Shown: piece after piece, positions 11,745-24,064 of the stretch
Numbering within the stretch: position 1 is the stretch's first letter
Layout: each line of letters begins with the position of its first letter
Assembly: GCA_900155495.1 (NCBI GenBank)
Contig: FTLJ01000663.1
Location: 1 to 34,631, forward strand
Source: Porogramme epimiltina
Lineage: Eukaryota; Basidiomycota; Agaricomycetes; Polyporales; Polyporaceae
Length of the DNA stretch: 34,631 nt
Direction: 5' to 3'
Program-made: the position numbers and the translations under genes
Notes under the pieces: model-generated
The model's database searches: none
What the model was told of the DNA's origin: nothing
The model's input: the letters and a program-made list of their open reading frames with translations, nothing else

Positions 11745-12627
11745 TGTTCAGATGTCTAGCTTCGTTTGCTTTGCGTTCGCTCTACTGTCTTCTGTTCAGG
11801 TATGATTTACTACGTTAACCACTTGTATCACTATTTGTCGCTATTTGAAACTAGGTTTCGGCATATTGGTAAACCTGGGAACAAATTGTACGCACAGCTA
11901 TTGCTGAGCCGCAGCCACTGGCTTCTAAGCCGTTTTCATTTTTATACCACCCCTACTGCGAGGTAACGCTGGCCAAGTTTGTGCGGGCCGAATGTGCTCT
12001 CAACGTGACAAGAACATCTGCTGCTTTATATCATCATGTCTACAGATGCATGCACCCTTCGGGCCACTTGTACCAAACCTTCCACACGAACTCGGTCAAT
12101 CCTCCGAGCGTCCACAGCCGTTTCAGGCTCTGCCTCACTCCAGCTGTGATCCCCTTTACAGCCACCGAGGGAGCTGATTCCGTATCGGGCTCAACACAGA
12201 TCCCGATCCACTCCCGCCAAGTCTGATAACATTGTGCCGTTGTGGCGCATCTCGTGAAGGGCGTCGACTGTATTGCATGCTGCGTCGCATGTGGCATACC
12301 CGACATGTTATACGACCTGGGAACGTCGGAGATGAAGCGAACGGATCTCCCGCCCCCCACCGCACACTCACCGCCCTCGAGCCCGCCGTCGGCGGGCCGC
12401 GGAGGGGCGGCCCGAGGGTGCTTCTCGGGGGCGGTTCGGCTCACTGTCCCCCTCCGCTAAGCTGGGAGTTAGTAATGCGACTTACGTCCCAATGATCTTC
12501 GCAGAATACACGAACTACGCGCAGTGCTATTCTTTGTGTTTACCGTCCGCAGAATGGATTCGCTTCCCATCGAAACGGCCGACATATATAGCCTCTCGTC
12601 GAAGCAAGAACCCCCATCTTCACAACG
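11745..12627. other. Intergenic region with GC-rich inverted repeats, WDR5-like to P450
   Basis: 883 bp. The left part is relatively AT-rich and probably holds the WDR5-like 3' UTR. The right part is the P450 promoter and contains a GC-rich block (about 12340-12470) with two overlapping inverted repeats, listed separately. Short open frames here show no family resemblance. Confidence 0.55.
12382..12414. repeat. Overlapping GC-rich inverted repeats
   Basis: CCCGCCG (12382-12388) and CGGCGGG (12390-12396) form a near-perfect palindrome around one base. CGGGCCGC (12393-12400) and GCGGCCCG (12407-12414) are perfect 8-bp arms around a 6-base GGAGGG loop. The arms overlap, so two alternative hairpins are possible. 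They lie about 215-245 bp upstream of the P450 ATG. Confidence 0.6.
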
Positions 12628-14706
12628 ATGGACAACCTTCTTGCATACGTCTCTGGTGCGGTGGTCGTGGCTCTCACGACCTACGCGCTCGCCTGGTATA
12701 CGCATCCGGTGAGTACTGTGGGAGAATCGTGTAGTTCGTTGGAAACTGACGCCGGTTACAGCTTCGCAACATTCCGACCCTCGGTGGCACAGACGCTCCT
12801 TTGTTTTCTTACTTCACAGCACGCGAATTCTCGCACAATAGTAGAGCTTTAATTCAGGAAGGATATGAAAGGGCATGTATTACAACCCAGACATTCTCGT
12901 TGCTCTAGGCTAACCTGGCCTACTTCCCAGTTCCGTGGTCGCGTCTTCAAGATCGCCCTTTATGACCGTTGGTTGGTCATCGTGAACGGCCGCGAGATGG
13001 CAGATGAGCTCAGACGGCGTCCAGACGACGAGGTCAGCTTTGCTGACGGCTCTGAAGAGGTACACAATGCAACGCCGCATTTCACTTGACAGCCATCCTC
13101 ACACCCCTCCACAGATGGTTCAGATGAAATACACCATAGGGATTGAACCCGAGGTCGAATACCATGCCGAAGTCGTGAGAGAGAAGCTCACGCGGTCGCT
13201 TGCGGCGATTTTCCCGGACATCATTGATGAGATGGGACTCGCCTTCGAGCAGCACATTCCCGCGAAGTCTGACGGTACGAGTCCTCGCTGTTCTACAAGG
13301 TAGAACTTTGACTAACCGTCCCGCAATATCAACAGAATGGCTTCCTGTGAACGTCATGACTGCTATGCAGGAGATTGTAGCCAGGGCCTCCAACCGTGTC
13401 TTTGTCGGGCTCCCCGTCTGTTCGTACATCCGTAACAAGGCAACTTCTGTAATTCGCGCTGACCACTCTCGTTCGTCAGGTCGCAATGAGCATTTCCTCA
13501 AGCTTGGGATCAAATTCGCTATTGACGTCATCAAGGACAAAGACTATCTGCGCCATTATCCTAAGTTCCTGAAGGGGTACGTGGGCGATGCCGCACGCTC
13601 AATCAGATTTTGTCTGACTGCCCACAGCATTGTTGCCCGTTATACGAGCGATTCGGTGAAGACCGTATGGTCGGCTGCCGACCACCTGAAGCCCCTCGTC
13701 GAAGAGCGCCGCCGTAAGGCGGAGGAATACGGTGGAGAGTGGCCGGGCAAGCCGGTGAGTACTGGGATTCACGCCGAGATACATCTATGAGATCTAACGG
13801 GTTCATGTGCCAGAACGACATGCTTCAATGGCACCTCGAGCATCCAGCACTGGACAATACCTCCCTATACATGATTGCAAAGCGAATCCTGTTGATGAAC
13901 CTCGGTGCCATCCACACTTCTTCGAACGTACGTAGTCCCATGCTCTCGTTTCAAGGTTAGTACAGCCAGAATCTGACGTTTCCGGATAACAGAGCATGAC
14001 CCACGTTCTCTATGACCTTGCCTCGTCGCCGGAATACATACAGCCCCTGCGAGAGGAGGTACAAACTCTGATCGCGGAGGAGGGGTGGTCCAAGGCGACG
14101 ATGGGCAAGTTGTGGAAGATGGACAGCTTCCTGAAAGAGTCTCTGCGTTACAACGGCATCGCCCTCAGTAGGTTGATCTCTCCTCACTTCGTTCAACATA
14201 TTTCTTACGTCCAACTTCCATTCCAGCCTCGATGATGCGCAAGACGGTTAAGGACGTCACGATGATGGACGGGACATTTATCCCGAAAGGCACAATGGTC
14301 GTCACTGCCTCAGACCCGGCTCACTTCGACGAGAACAACTACGCCAACGCCAGCACGTTTGATCCCTTCCGTTTCTCCCGTATGCGCGAAGGCGAGGGCC
14401 AGGCCACCAAGCACCAGTTTGTTAACACGGCTGTGGATTTCCTGGTGTTCGGACATGGAAAGCATGCCTGGTGAGTCTGCTTGCCATCGGCGAGGGATTT
14501 TTGCGGGGGGCTAACTGTGCAACTGCAGCCCGGGACGGTTCTTTGCAGCTAACGAGCTGAAGGCGATGCTTGCGTACATCTTACTCAACTACGACATTAA
14601 GATGGGAGGAGATGGCAAGAGGCCGCCAAACATCTACCACTCTGGCGGCGTCGTCCCGGCTTTGAACGCCCGGGTGCTGTTCAAGAAGCGCAAGAGCCCG
14701 GTTTAA
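12628..14706 (+). CDS. Cytochrome P450 monooxygenase (ent-kaurene-oxidase-like group)
   Basis: Haem-thiolate monooxygenase, probably ER-anchored; substrate unknown. Eleven exons: 12628-12708, 12762-12872, 12931-13059, 13115-13274, 13336-13419, 13480-13576, 13628-13754, 13814-13927, 13993-14167, 14227-14470, 14529-14706; 499 aa. Seen: a membrane anchor (about residues 4-24); the K-helix ESLR (Glu350, Arg353); FDPFRFSRMR; and the haem loop FGHGKHACPGRFFA with Cys441. The I-helix reads GAIHTSS (295-300), with His where most P450s have an acid, as in fungal kaurene-oxidase-like families. The second intron (12873-12930) appears to start GCATGT and end CAG, with a GCTAAC branch site at 12909-12914; no GT donor there keeps the frame. 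No terpene or other biosynthetic genes flank it. A P450 for certain; the subfamily is my impression from the motifs. Confidence 0.92.
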
Positions 14707-16816
<2,110 letters not shown>

Positions 16817-16984
16817 GATGTTGTTTGTGGTTGCCCACCACGCGTAGCCGTCGTATCGTTGTACTGTAGTCTTTCCACCGTCGTATCCGGATGTATCACC
16901 ACGTTCGCTTGATCCTAAGGCGTGCCTTGTAAGTTGAGCCCGAAATCAATAATCGACTAAGAAGGTACATGAAGTGCGAAGAAA

Positions 16985-18093
16985 TCATGTCTGCTCGATA
17001 GCCTCTGGCCCTGCTCCAGCTCCGTGTTTCCTACGTCGTTTCCGCTTGTGTGCAGAGGCCGCTCCTTCGACTTGAGACACAGGAGCATCCGCGTCATCGT
17101 CGTCCCGACTCCGTTTCTCGCCAACCATAGTTTTGGTCTCACTCCTCTTCGGTGGGGCGCTAAAATCGGCTTTGGGCTTCTTTTTCTTGACACTGAGTGG
17201 ATTGGGACCTTTCGGACCCTTTTTCTTCTTCCGTGGCGGATCTACAGGTGTTGAGGTGCTAGGCAGTTTCTCCGCCTCGGGGGCTGTTGGATGCAGCGCC
17301 TTCTCTTCCGCCTGTGGGAGCGCGGACAAGTGAGCAACATGGAAAGTGCTTGTGACGGCGACGGAGTCCGAGTGCGTACCAGAGTCTTTGCTCGGAGCGT
17401 CGCATCGCTTGGGGGCTCGAGGATCATAACGGAGCGATGGACGTGCACGACGGGCACCGCAGGGATCGCGCGAAGCTTCGTGCGGAGCTCCTGCGACTGT
17501 GTCGCGAGCACGTATCGGTGCTTGTTCGTCTCACCTGGGCGCCGTTCATTTTGTTAGGCCTGTATCCTGTATATCAAGTCTGAGAGTGATAGGGATGTTC
17601 ACCGACGACGCTGGCGAGACACTCGTCTCCTGGTACCGCCTCACGGTGGTTGCATTTGCGGCGCTCGAACGTCTTCGCGAGGTCGACTGCAGGTTGTTGT
17701 TCTTTGCCTTGAAGGTAGAGCTCGTGAATGCAGCACTGGGTGATCACTGAAGCACGGCTTCGCCGCGCACATGGTCAGAGTCCTGATTTCATTTGAGATG
17801 CATAGACAGAGAAAAGAGGGGGTACGGGGGAGAAGTGGGAGGCACACTCACTTGGCTTGACAGTGCCCTGGAGGACTACGCCGAGCTGTTTCACGAGCTC
17901 AATTTTGTGCGCGACCGCCTCTTTACACATATGAGAGTCGACTATGTTTCATACGCGATATGAGAGGCTGTGTAAGAGGGAGGCTGGGAGATGGAAAGGA
18001 CTCACCGAGGACCTGGTAGGGTTGGCGAAACCCGAAGGACATAGAGTAAAGGGACATAAGTTTCCGGTATGCCTTGGCTCGCTTTTGTCTCAT
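16985..18093 (-). CDS. UTP23: rRNA-processing protein UTP23 (degenerate PIN domain)
   Basis: Nucleolar small-subunit processome factor needed for early 18S pre-rRNA cleavage and linked to snR30 snoRNA release. Five exons: 18093-18006, 17941-17852, 17746-17603, 17534-17380, 17311-16985; 267 aa. Seen: the conserved N terminus MRQKRAKAYRKLMSLYSMSF; a PIN-type core with QVLVDSHMCKEAVAHKIEL and HRYVLATQSQELRTKLRAIP; a Cys/His zinc motif made of QCCIH (Cys64/65, His67) and KCNHREAVPGDEC (Cys91, His93, Cys102); and a basic tail with KKKKGPKGPNPLSVKKKK. The zinc motif and the GPNPLSVKKKK tail separate it from FCF1. It is divergent from EMC7 with 204 bp between starts. High confidence. Confidence 0.93.
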
Positions 18094-18297
18094 CTTGGTA
18101 GTGTGCTCGTTGTGTTACAAATACTTTGGGCGAGTGTATTGCAGGATGAAGATATGTAATGCGAGCAACCACAAGAGGAGGCGCAAAAGTGGAAGCTGAG
18201 CAAAGAATTACTTTGCCGCCCGCCCCGGACCGCTGAAATCGCTACGCGGCCTCCACTTGAGCGCGCGTTACACCTCAGCCACCACGACGTCGACACT

Positions 18298-19405
18298 ATG
18301 CGTATACCCCTCTCCCTCATTGCACTTACGAGGTAAATCTGAGCATATAGCACCCGCAAAGGGAGATGTTGACCCTCCTTTCCTCATGCTTATAGCTCCT
18401 GCATATCTGCACTTGCGCTGGACTTGAAGGGCCGCGTACAGTGGAACGAGCACTGTTCAGGTGCGTGCCCCCTCGTGCCACGGATGCTCGCTTTTACCCT
18501 GAACATGATTTAAACAGACATTGGAGACCTCGGGCAAGCGAAGGTGGTGCTTGACAATGGCAAGCTGCACGGAGGGGTGACACGGGATGGCTCATTCGAG
18601 ATGTACGTCTTACGTTCATCAAGGTCTACGTGTGTTCGCCTTCACGGACACGTCTTCTCTAGTCCGAGCGTACCACCAGGGACGTACGTCCTCTCCGTTC
18701 TTGCGCACGACCACCAATTCGAACAGGTACGCCCGGCGTCACACACACTCCGGCCTTTCGCTCACCGAAGCCTCCCATCTCTCCCCCACTCGTAGATGCG
18801 GGTGGACGTCTTCGAGACGGACTCCCTCCCGGAGGTGCGGCCGTACTTCCCCGGCACGCCGCTCTCCCCGGCGCCAGCGGTGACACTCCCATACCCCGTA
18901 CAACTGGTCGCGCGGAAGAAGCTCGACTTCTTCGTCCCGCGCGAGAGCTTCAACGTCCTCGCGATGTTCAAGAACCCGATGATGATGATGATGCTCGGCG
19001 CGGGCGTGCTCGTGCTCTTTATGCCGACGATGATGGTGCGTCCGGACACTCCACCCACCATCCCCATCTCCTATGCCACCGCCGCAGGTGATGAGATGAC
19101 GCCGCTCACTCCGGGATTGTGTTCGTAGAAAAACATGGATCCTGAGGCATTAGAGGATTTCAAGGAGAGGCACGCGAAGATGACTGGTGCCCAGAGCGCA
19201 CTCCAAAGCGGGGACTTTGCTGGCGGGTGAGTTTGTCTCCAGTATCCCAAGACGCGAACAGTCATATTGACATCCCGCCTCCTTCAGACTCTCGCAGCTG
19301 TTCGCTGGCGTGACGGAGGACCCCAAGGCCGCCTCTTCTGGCGCATCTAAGCCCGGGAACGCATCGGGAGCGAAGCAGCGTGGCGGTAAGAACAAACGGA
19401 GATGA
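18298..19405 (+). CDS. EMC7: ER membrane protein complex subunit 7
   Basis: Lumenal beta-sandwich subunit of the EMC insertase, which inserts tail-anchored and multipass proteins into the ER. Seven exons: 18298-18332, 18396-18460, 18518-18602, 18663-18726, 18796-19035, 19129-19226, 19288-19405; 234 aa, in the family range. Seen: a signal peptide (MRIPLSLIALTSSCISALA); the sandwich domain with GRVQWN, GKLHGGVTRDGSFEIPSVPP and GTYVLSVLAHDHQFEQMRVD; the family block FFVPRESFNVLAMFKNPMMM with five consecutive Met; one membrane segment (about LGAGVLVLFMPTMM); and a cytosolic tail beginning KNMDPEALEDFKE and ending in a basic GGKNKRR. Tail-to-tail with the unrecognised gene to its right. Confidence 0.92.
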
Positions 19406-19552
19406 GACTGATAGGATGGTTTGTTGCGGTCATATAGATACAATGTTATTACTACATATATTCCACGGAGCACATTACGCGATAAATGGGCGAGGCGCCC
19501 CAGAGCTATAATAGCAAGCTGCAGCGAAACTGGACACCGCTGATTTGGCAGG

Positions 19553-20203
19553 CTAGGTTTGCGGTGTTGTTGACGATGGCGACATTGCAGTCGTAGGGCG
19601 ATCCTGCCCGGTTGTACTCACGCTCGGGTAGTCCAGTATGCGGTGGAGAGCCGCGTTCCTGGAAGCGGACAGCATTTGAGATGGTCCGCAAGTACGGAAG
19701 CGAAAGGGAGAGAGACGGACCTCTGCTTGAACCGCGCAAGGACCGCGTGGACGGACAACTGCTCATCATCGTCCGGCAACAGCGCACTGCGGAGCGGCGT
19801 ATCAGGCCATGCACGGAAGGGGAGTGGACATACGGGCGCACTTGTCCGCGGGCTGGGTGGTCGTCTCGATGACATACATGTTGTTGTTCCTCAACGTGGG
19901 CTCGCCCGCCACGGCGGCGCCAGGAGCGTCGGTGACTCTGACGGCGGAGACCACGAGGTCGCGCGAGAGGCTCCGGACGGTGGGCGGACCGGGGCGGGCG
20001 GGGTCGTAGTCGAGGACGAGCACATGCTCACCGGAAGCCTTGGGGACGAGCGAGGCGGGTGGGTCGTCGGCGTAGTGGTACTCTATGACGGGGTGGCTGA
20101 GGGACGAGGACGCGGGGTTGGCGGGGCTGGCGAGGGCATTGCTCTGGGCCACAAGCAGGTAGTAGGGCGGGTCAGCGGGTGATGGAGCGACCGGTGCAGC
20201 CAT
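19553..20203 (-). CDS. Unrecognised protein, probably conserved in basidiomycetes
   Basis: I do not recognise a family. Model: exons 20203-19842, 19786-19721 and 19658-19553, 177 aa. Seen: no signal peptide or membrane helix; an ordered-looking core with PPYYLLVAQSN, SHPVIEYHYADDPPASLVP, GEHVLVLDYDPARPGPP and NNNMYVIETTTQPADN; a short acidic PDDDEQL; and a helical end VHAVLARFKQRNAALHRILD. The donors GTGCGC and GTCCGT with CAG acceptors keep the frame and fit the helical heptad at the end. The C terminus is uncertain: I read straight through to TAG at 19553, but a GTGAGT at 19621-19616 could start another intron and change the last residues. Strong G/C-ending codon bias supports coding. No function is inferred. 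Confidence 0.7.
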
Positions 20204-20883
20204 GCAGTTGCTAAAGTGAACGATTCGCAGCAGAGGGGGCGCGCGGTGTGTCAGGATACGGATGACCGGCGAGAGAGGAGAACCGAGGATGGTCGTCGCG
20301 AGCAGGCTCTTGGACGACGGACCAGTGCGCCAGGCACGCAACGCGCCCGCGCTCCCGTGTTCCCCATGCGGGTGGCTGGCGCTTATCCGGTACCGGCCTT
20401 CTGGCTGAGACTCTGTCGCCTTCCCCTTTTGAGCGTTCGATTTCTGCATCCTCGTTCTTGGCCTGCTCAACAACGGCATCCCTCTCGCCTCCTGTGTGCA
20501 CTCTGGTTTACCCAATATAAGACACCCTGCTTGTGCCATCCATCTACCATGATCACAGCCATGCGTAGCGTTCTTCGGGGCGCCAGGTTGCTCCACATAT
20601 TCTCGTATTCCGGACGCTCATCATCTGTGTCCCCCTGGTGACCGACGACGGCTCGATCGCTAAAATCTCCCGTGATTAGCCGTATCCACGCTAATGGCCT
20701 CTACAAAAGCTCGCAGCCGTCCGGGTCAGTGTCCTTTTCCCTACACACATTCTCCGAGTCCGACGCAGCGCGCCGCCGTTTGCGTCTACTCGACCCGCCG
20801 TCCCTCCCCTTCCTCCGTCCTCCTACCCTTCTTTTTCAATCACATTCATTCACTGTATCACTACCGTCCTTTGAGATTTCGCA
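20204..20883. promoter_or_regulatory. Divergent promoter region (unrecognised gene / CAP gene)
   Basis: 680 bp between two start codons. Plus-strand features include CCAAT overlapping TATAAG (20512-20521) and a strongly CT-rich stretch from about 20750 to the CAP-gene ATG, typical of a fungal leader. Which gene the TATA-like element serves cannot be decided. No other gene is supported. Confidence 0.5.
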
Positions 20884-22294
20884 ATGAATCGCCTGGTGTA
20901 TCTTCTCTTCTCCCTTCCCCTTCTCCTTTCCTTCCTCACCAGTGTCGAAGCTGGCCCTGCTTGCGCTAAAAGAAATCAGGGTTTGTCTGACTGCGTCGAG
21001 GCTTGCAAGGGGAAGTGGGGATGGCCAGGGTTTGCTATGGGCACCGACCGCTGGGGTTCCGTGATGACCGTCACGAAGACTGATGCCTTGGGCTCCGTCA
21101 TGACCCAGGCGTGTCGCGTTCGCTCGTACGTGGTTTTTATCACCCTCCAGCTTGACGTCACTCAGCTTGACGTACAGGTCCGGTGCTCTTGGAACCGCAT
21201 CCACGAGCGCGTCCACGACGGCTGCCGCAAGCTCTACCACCGCACCAGCGAACGTTGCAGTTTCTGTGTCGGTATCCACCGATTCCGAGACCGCCCGCGC
21301 GATCTCCACCGCTAGTTCCGCGTCCCTCACCGCCCTCGCACAATCTACCGCCTCTCTCTTCAACGTCACCCTCCTCAGCGTCTCCAAGACCGCCTCCGCC
21401 AACGCGACATCCACGCAATCCTCCTCCTCGCGCAAGATCACCGCGCTCGCGAACACGCACTCCTCGTCTTCCACGCGCAGGTTCACCACGAGCACGAAGC
21501 CCGCCACCTCAAACACCCCTGCTAGCACGAGCACGCACACCACCCCGCACACCACCAGCACGCCCCCGCCGCCAGCCACGACGAGCACCTCGACGAAGAA
21601 GACGTCGACGACGTCCGCGCCGCCGCAGACCACCTCGCAGAGCTCCTCGTCGGGCAGCAGCAGCGGCGCGACCTCGCAGAGCGACATCAACGCGTACCTG
21701 ACGGCGCACAACACGGTCCGCGCGCAGCACGGCGCCGCCGCGCTCACGTGGAGCGACGACCTCGCCGCCAAGGCGCAGACGTGGGCCAACAACTGCGTCT
21801 TCCAGCACTCCGGCGGAAAGCTGGGTGCCTTTGGCGGTGCGTGGACGCGCGGTCGGGATGGGGTTGTGGTGATGGACGTTGAGCTGATTCGTTGGGCTTG
21901 CAGAGAACCTTGCCGCCGGTACGGGTAGCAGCTACGGAATCGCGTCCGCCGTGAAGTCGTGGACCGATGAAGTTTGTGAGTACTACTGCACGATCGGCGG
22001 ACAACTGTGGGCAAATGGCTAACGGTGCGATTTAGCTGAGTACGACCCCAACGACCCCCAAGCATCCCACTTCACTCAGGTCGTCTGGAAGAGCTCTACC
22101 CAGGTCGGATGTGCTGTGCAATCGTGCAGCGGCATCTTCGACGCCAGCTTCGGGGTGCGTTCCCGTCGTCTTTCTCGTGTTAACATTTCCATGTCTGAAC
22201 GTGTGCTGCTGAACAGCCCGCCAAGTACTTCGTGTGCGAGTACTCCCCCCAGGGCAACATCATCGGCGCGTTCGCCCAGAACGTCCAGGTCTAA
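20884..22294 (+). CDS. Secreted CAP / PR-1 domain protein (PRY-like) with Cys-rich N-terminal module
   Basis: Extracellular CAP-superfamily protein; yeast relatives (Pry proteins) bind and export sterols and fatty acids. Five exons: 20884-21125, 21178-21836, 21904-21975, 22036-22154, 22217-22294; 389 aa. Seen: a signal peptide MNRLVYLLFSLPLLLSFLTS, likely cut after VEA near residue 23; a small module with spaced cysteines (CAKRNQGLSDCVEACKGKW to TQAC, about residues 24-80); a Ser/Thr/Pro linker of about 170 residues, probably O-glycosylated; and a C-terminal CAP domain (about 252-389). The CAP domain has HNTVRAQHGAAALTW, GENLAAG, HFTQVVWKSSTQVGCAV and YFVCEYSPQGNIIG, so the usual His258, Glu301 and His336 are present. 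The role (sterol binding, wall association, or host/niche interaction) is not shown by the sequence. Confidence 0.9.
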
Positions 22295-22856
22295 GCGTCC
22301 CATCCACGGTCGCTCCGGCCCTCAATCCCGCAACGCCGCCAACGTCGCCATCCCCGCCGTATTCGCGCAAAAGCCGAGAAAGATAACCCTGTATTTCTTT
22401 TTAATTCTTTTTGCGCCGCCGGTGCATCCGGAATGTCCGACGTGTGGCTACACAGTTTGTGTTTTTTGTTTGCTTGTTACCCTAGTGCCCCCTTCGCCTT
22501 CTCGCTGTATCATGTTGCTTGTTACTGGATCACACCTCCGTAGCTCTCGATCGGTCGTTACTCGCGCAGACTCGAATGAAGCTTGTACTACCACCTACTT
22601 TCTTGCGCGTGATCCCCGTGTGCCGTGACGCCATAAGAAGAAGCCTCTCCCAAGACTTTCCCAGCATACATTCGTGACAGGCTCTTTATGGCCTGTGTGC
22701 TTTCCCCGGGGAGGGAAGCCAAATTGAAGGATTTCGTCATGTGGCGCGGCATCAGCCGGCCAGACGGTTGAACGCCTCGTGCCGTTCTGGTAGCTCGCGG
22801 CAGAGGCGGGCCAGGCTGGGGCGGCGGGGCGGCGGCGACTCTTGGACTCTCCCTGC
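22295..22856. other. Intergenic region (CAP 3' UTR and DLT1 promoter)
   Basis: 562 bp between same-strand genes. A T-rich 3' UTR-like stretch (TGTATTTCTTTTTAATTC near 22390-22407) follows the CAP gene. The right third becomes GC-rich and precedes the DLT1 ATG. Nothing else is seen. Confidence 0.55.
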
Positions 22857-23867
22857 ATGTTCTCCCGAGCGTCCCGGTGGTCGACCGTCTCGAACATCAT
22901 CTATGTCCTCCTCGTCTTCCTGACCGCGGTCTTCGTCGCCGTCTCCTCCGCGTTCCTCCTCTCCCAGGCAGTGCGCACTGAGCCGAACCGCTCCTTCGTC
23001 CGGAACCCGAATGTGGTCGTTATTGGAGGCGCGTACGTCGTAGTGGTGCGTCTGTTTGCATAGTTGCGTGTACAGCAGAGGCCAGAGAAAGTGACGGTGC
23101 CGGTGTGTGTGGACGTAGCTGCTGTTGTCGCTCGCGTTCTGCTTGAAACGGAGGATCGCAGTGCACAGACGGCTGCAGCGGATTTCGAAGACGTTCCACA
23201 CACTCGGCAAGAACGATGTTCCGGACGTGAGTACTTGAATATGCCATCCTTGAAGCTACGTTCTGTATGCTGAAGTCGTACGTCGGGATAACTAGCGTGT
23301 CTTCCAATACATCCAACAGGAGTACACCCGAGCGTGCCTCATCGCGTATGAGTCGCGCCCGAAGGCCGGGTTTCAGGAGGGCTGGGGTCAGCCAGGGACG
23401 AAGTTCGAGGGCATACGCTTCCGCACGTCGCTGCTCGACACTGTGCGCACCATTGGTACGCCGTAGCTTTCCCCCTCGTCGCCGACGCTCTTTCTAAAAT
23501 ATACATCCTCTCCATCCCTCACTTCAAGACCAGCTCGCTCATGCGGTCATTCCGCGCCACCCCACGCTCCGTCCCCAGGCCCGCATGCTGCACCACTTCC
23601 GCTTCATCATGCCGCTCCTGAATAAAGACGAGGAAGGGCTCTCGCCTCTGCACTACTACGATTCCGCGATACAGCTCGCCCGTTATGCCTCACGAGAACC
23701 GACCGAACAGGAGTATCTTGTTGGCATGATGGCGGCGCGGGAGATTGAGAAGATGTAAGTCTCATTCGTGCTAGACTTCTGACCTTGACGTTGAGGGTGC
23801 GTACAGCTTGCAGGAATGCTTCGATGAGATGGCGCAGGGGTCTACCTCAGACCTGAGTACATGTTAG
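22857..23867 (+). CDS. DLT1: DLT1-like (defect at low temperature 1) membrane protein
   Basis: Fungal membrane protein named for a yeast cold-growth phenotype; the molecular role is poorly known. Five exons: 22857-23045, 23119-23226, 23320-23455, 23529-23754, 23807-23867; 239 aa, shorter than yeast Dlt1 (about 340). Seen: two N-terminal membrane helices (NIIYVLLVFLTAVFVAVSSA and a second split by intron 1, VVVIGGAYVVV / LLLSLAFCL), a basic turn (KRRIAVHRRLQRISK), then a soluble part with PDEYTRACLIAYESRPKAG, GWGQPGTKFEGIRFRTSLLD and SPLHYYDSAIQLARY. One acceptor is AAG (before 23529), but it alone gives DQLAHAVIPRHPTLRPQA in frame. Convergent with the GST gene 197 bp away. The family call rests on helix layout and the EYTRACLIAYESRP region. 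Confidence 0.82.
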
Positions 23868-24064
23868 TGCGACCCGTTACAAACCGTATCTATCTATTGT
23901 GCTGACTAGATCCATAGACGCTACTAATACTATTTACGAGTAATATCTGGCTCTAGGGATCAATTGTGTGCATTGATGATGAAAGATGACATTCCAGGTA
24001 AGAACGATTCGTATATTTACATTCCACTCGTAGCCGTTATTCACCCAGTCAACCATGTTTCCGT

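Noticed and set aside
20836..22065. 409-codon open frame antisense to the CAP gene
   Set aside because: It mirrors the Ser/Thr linker and spans sense introns; no start context or domain.
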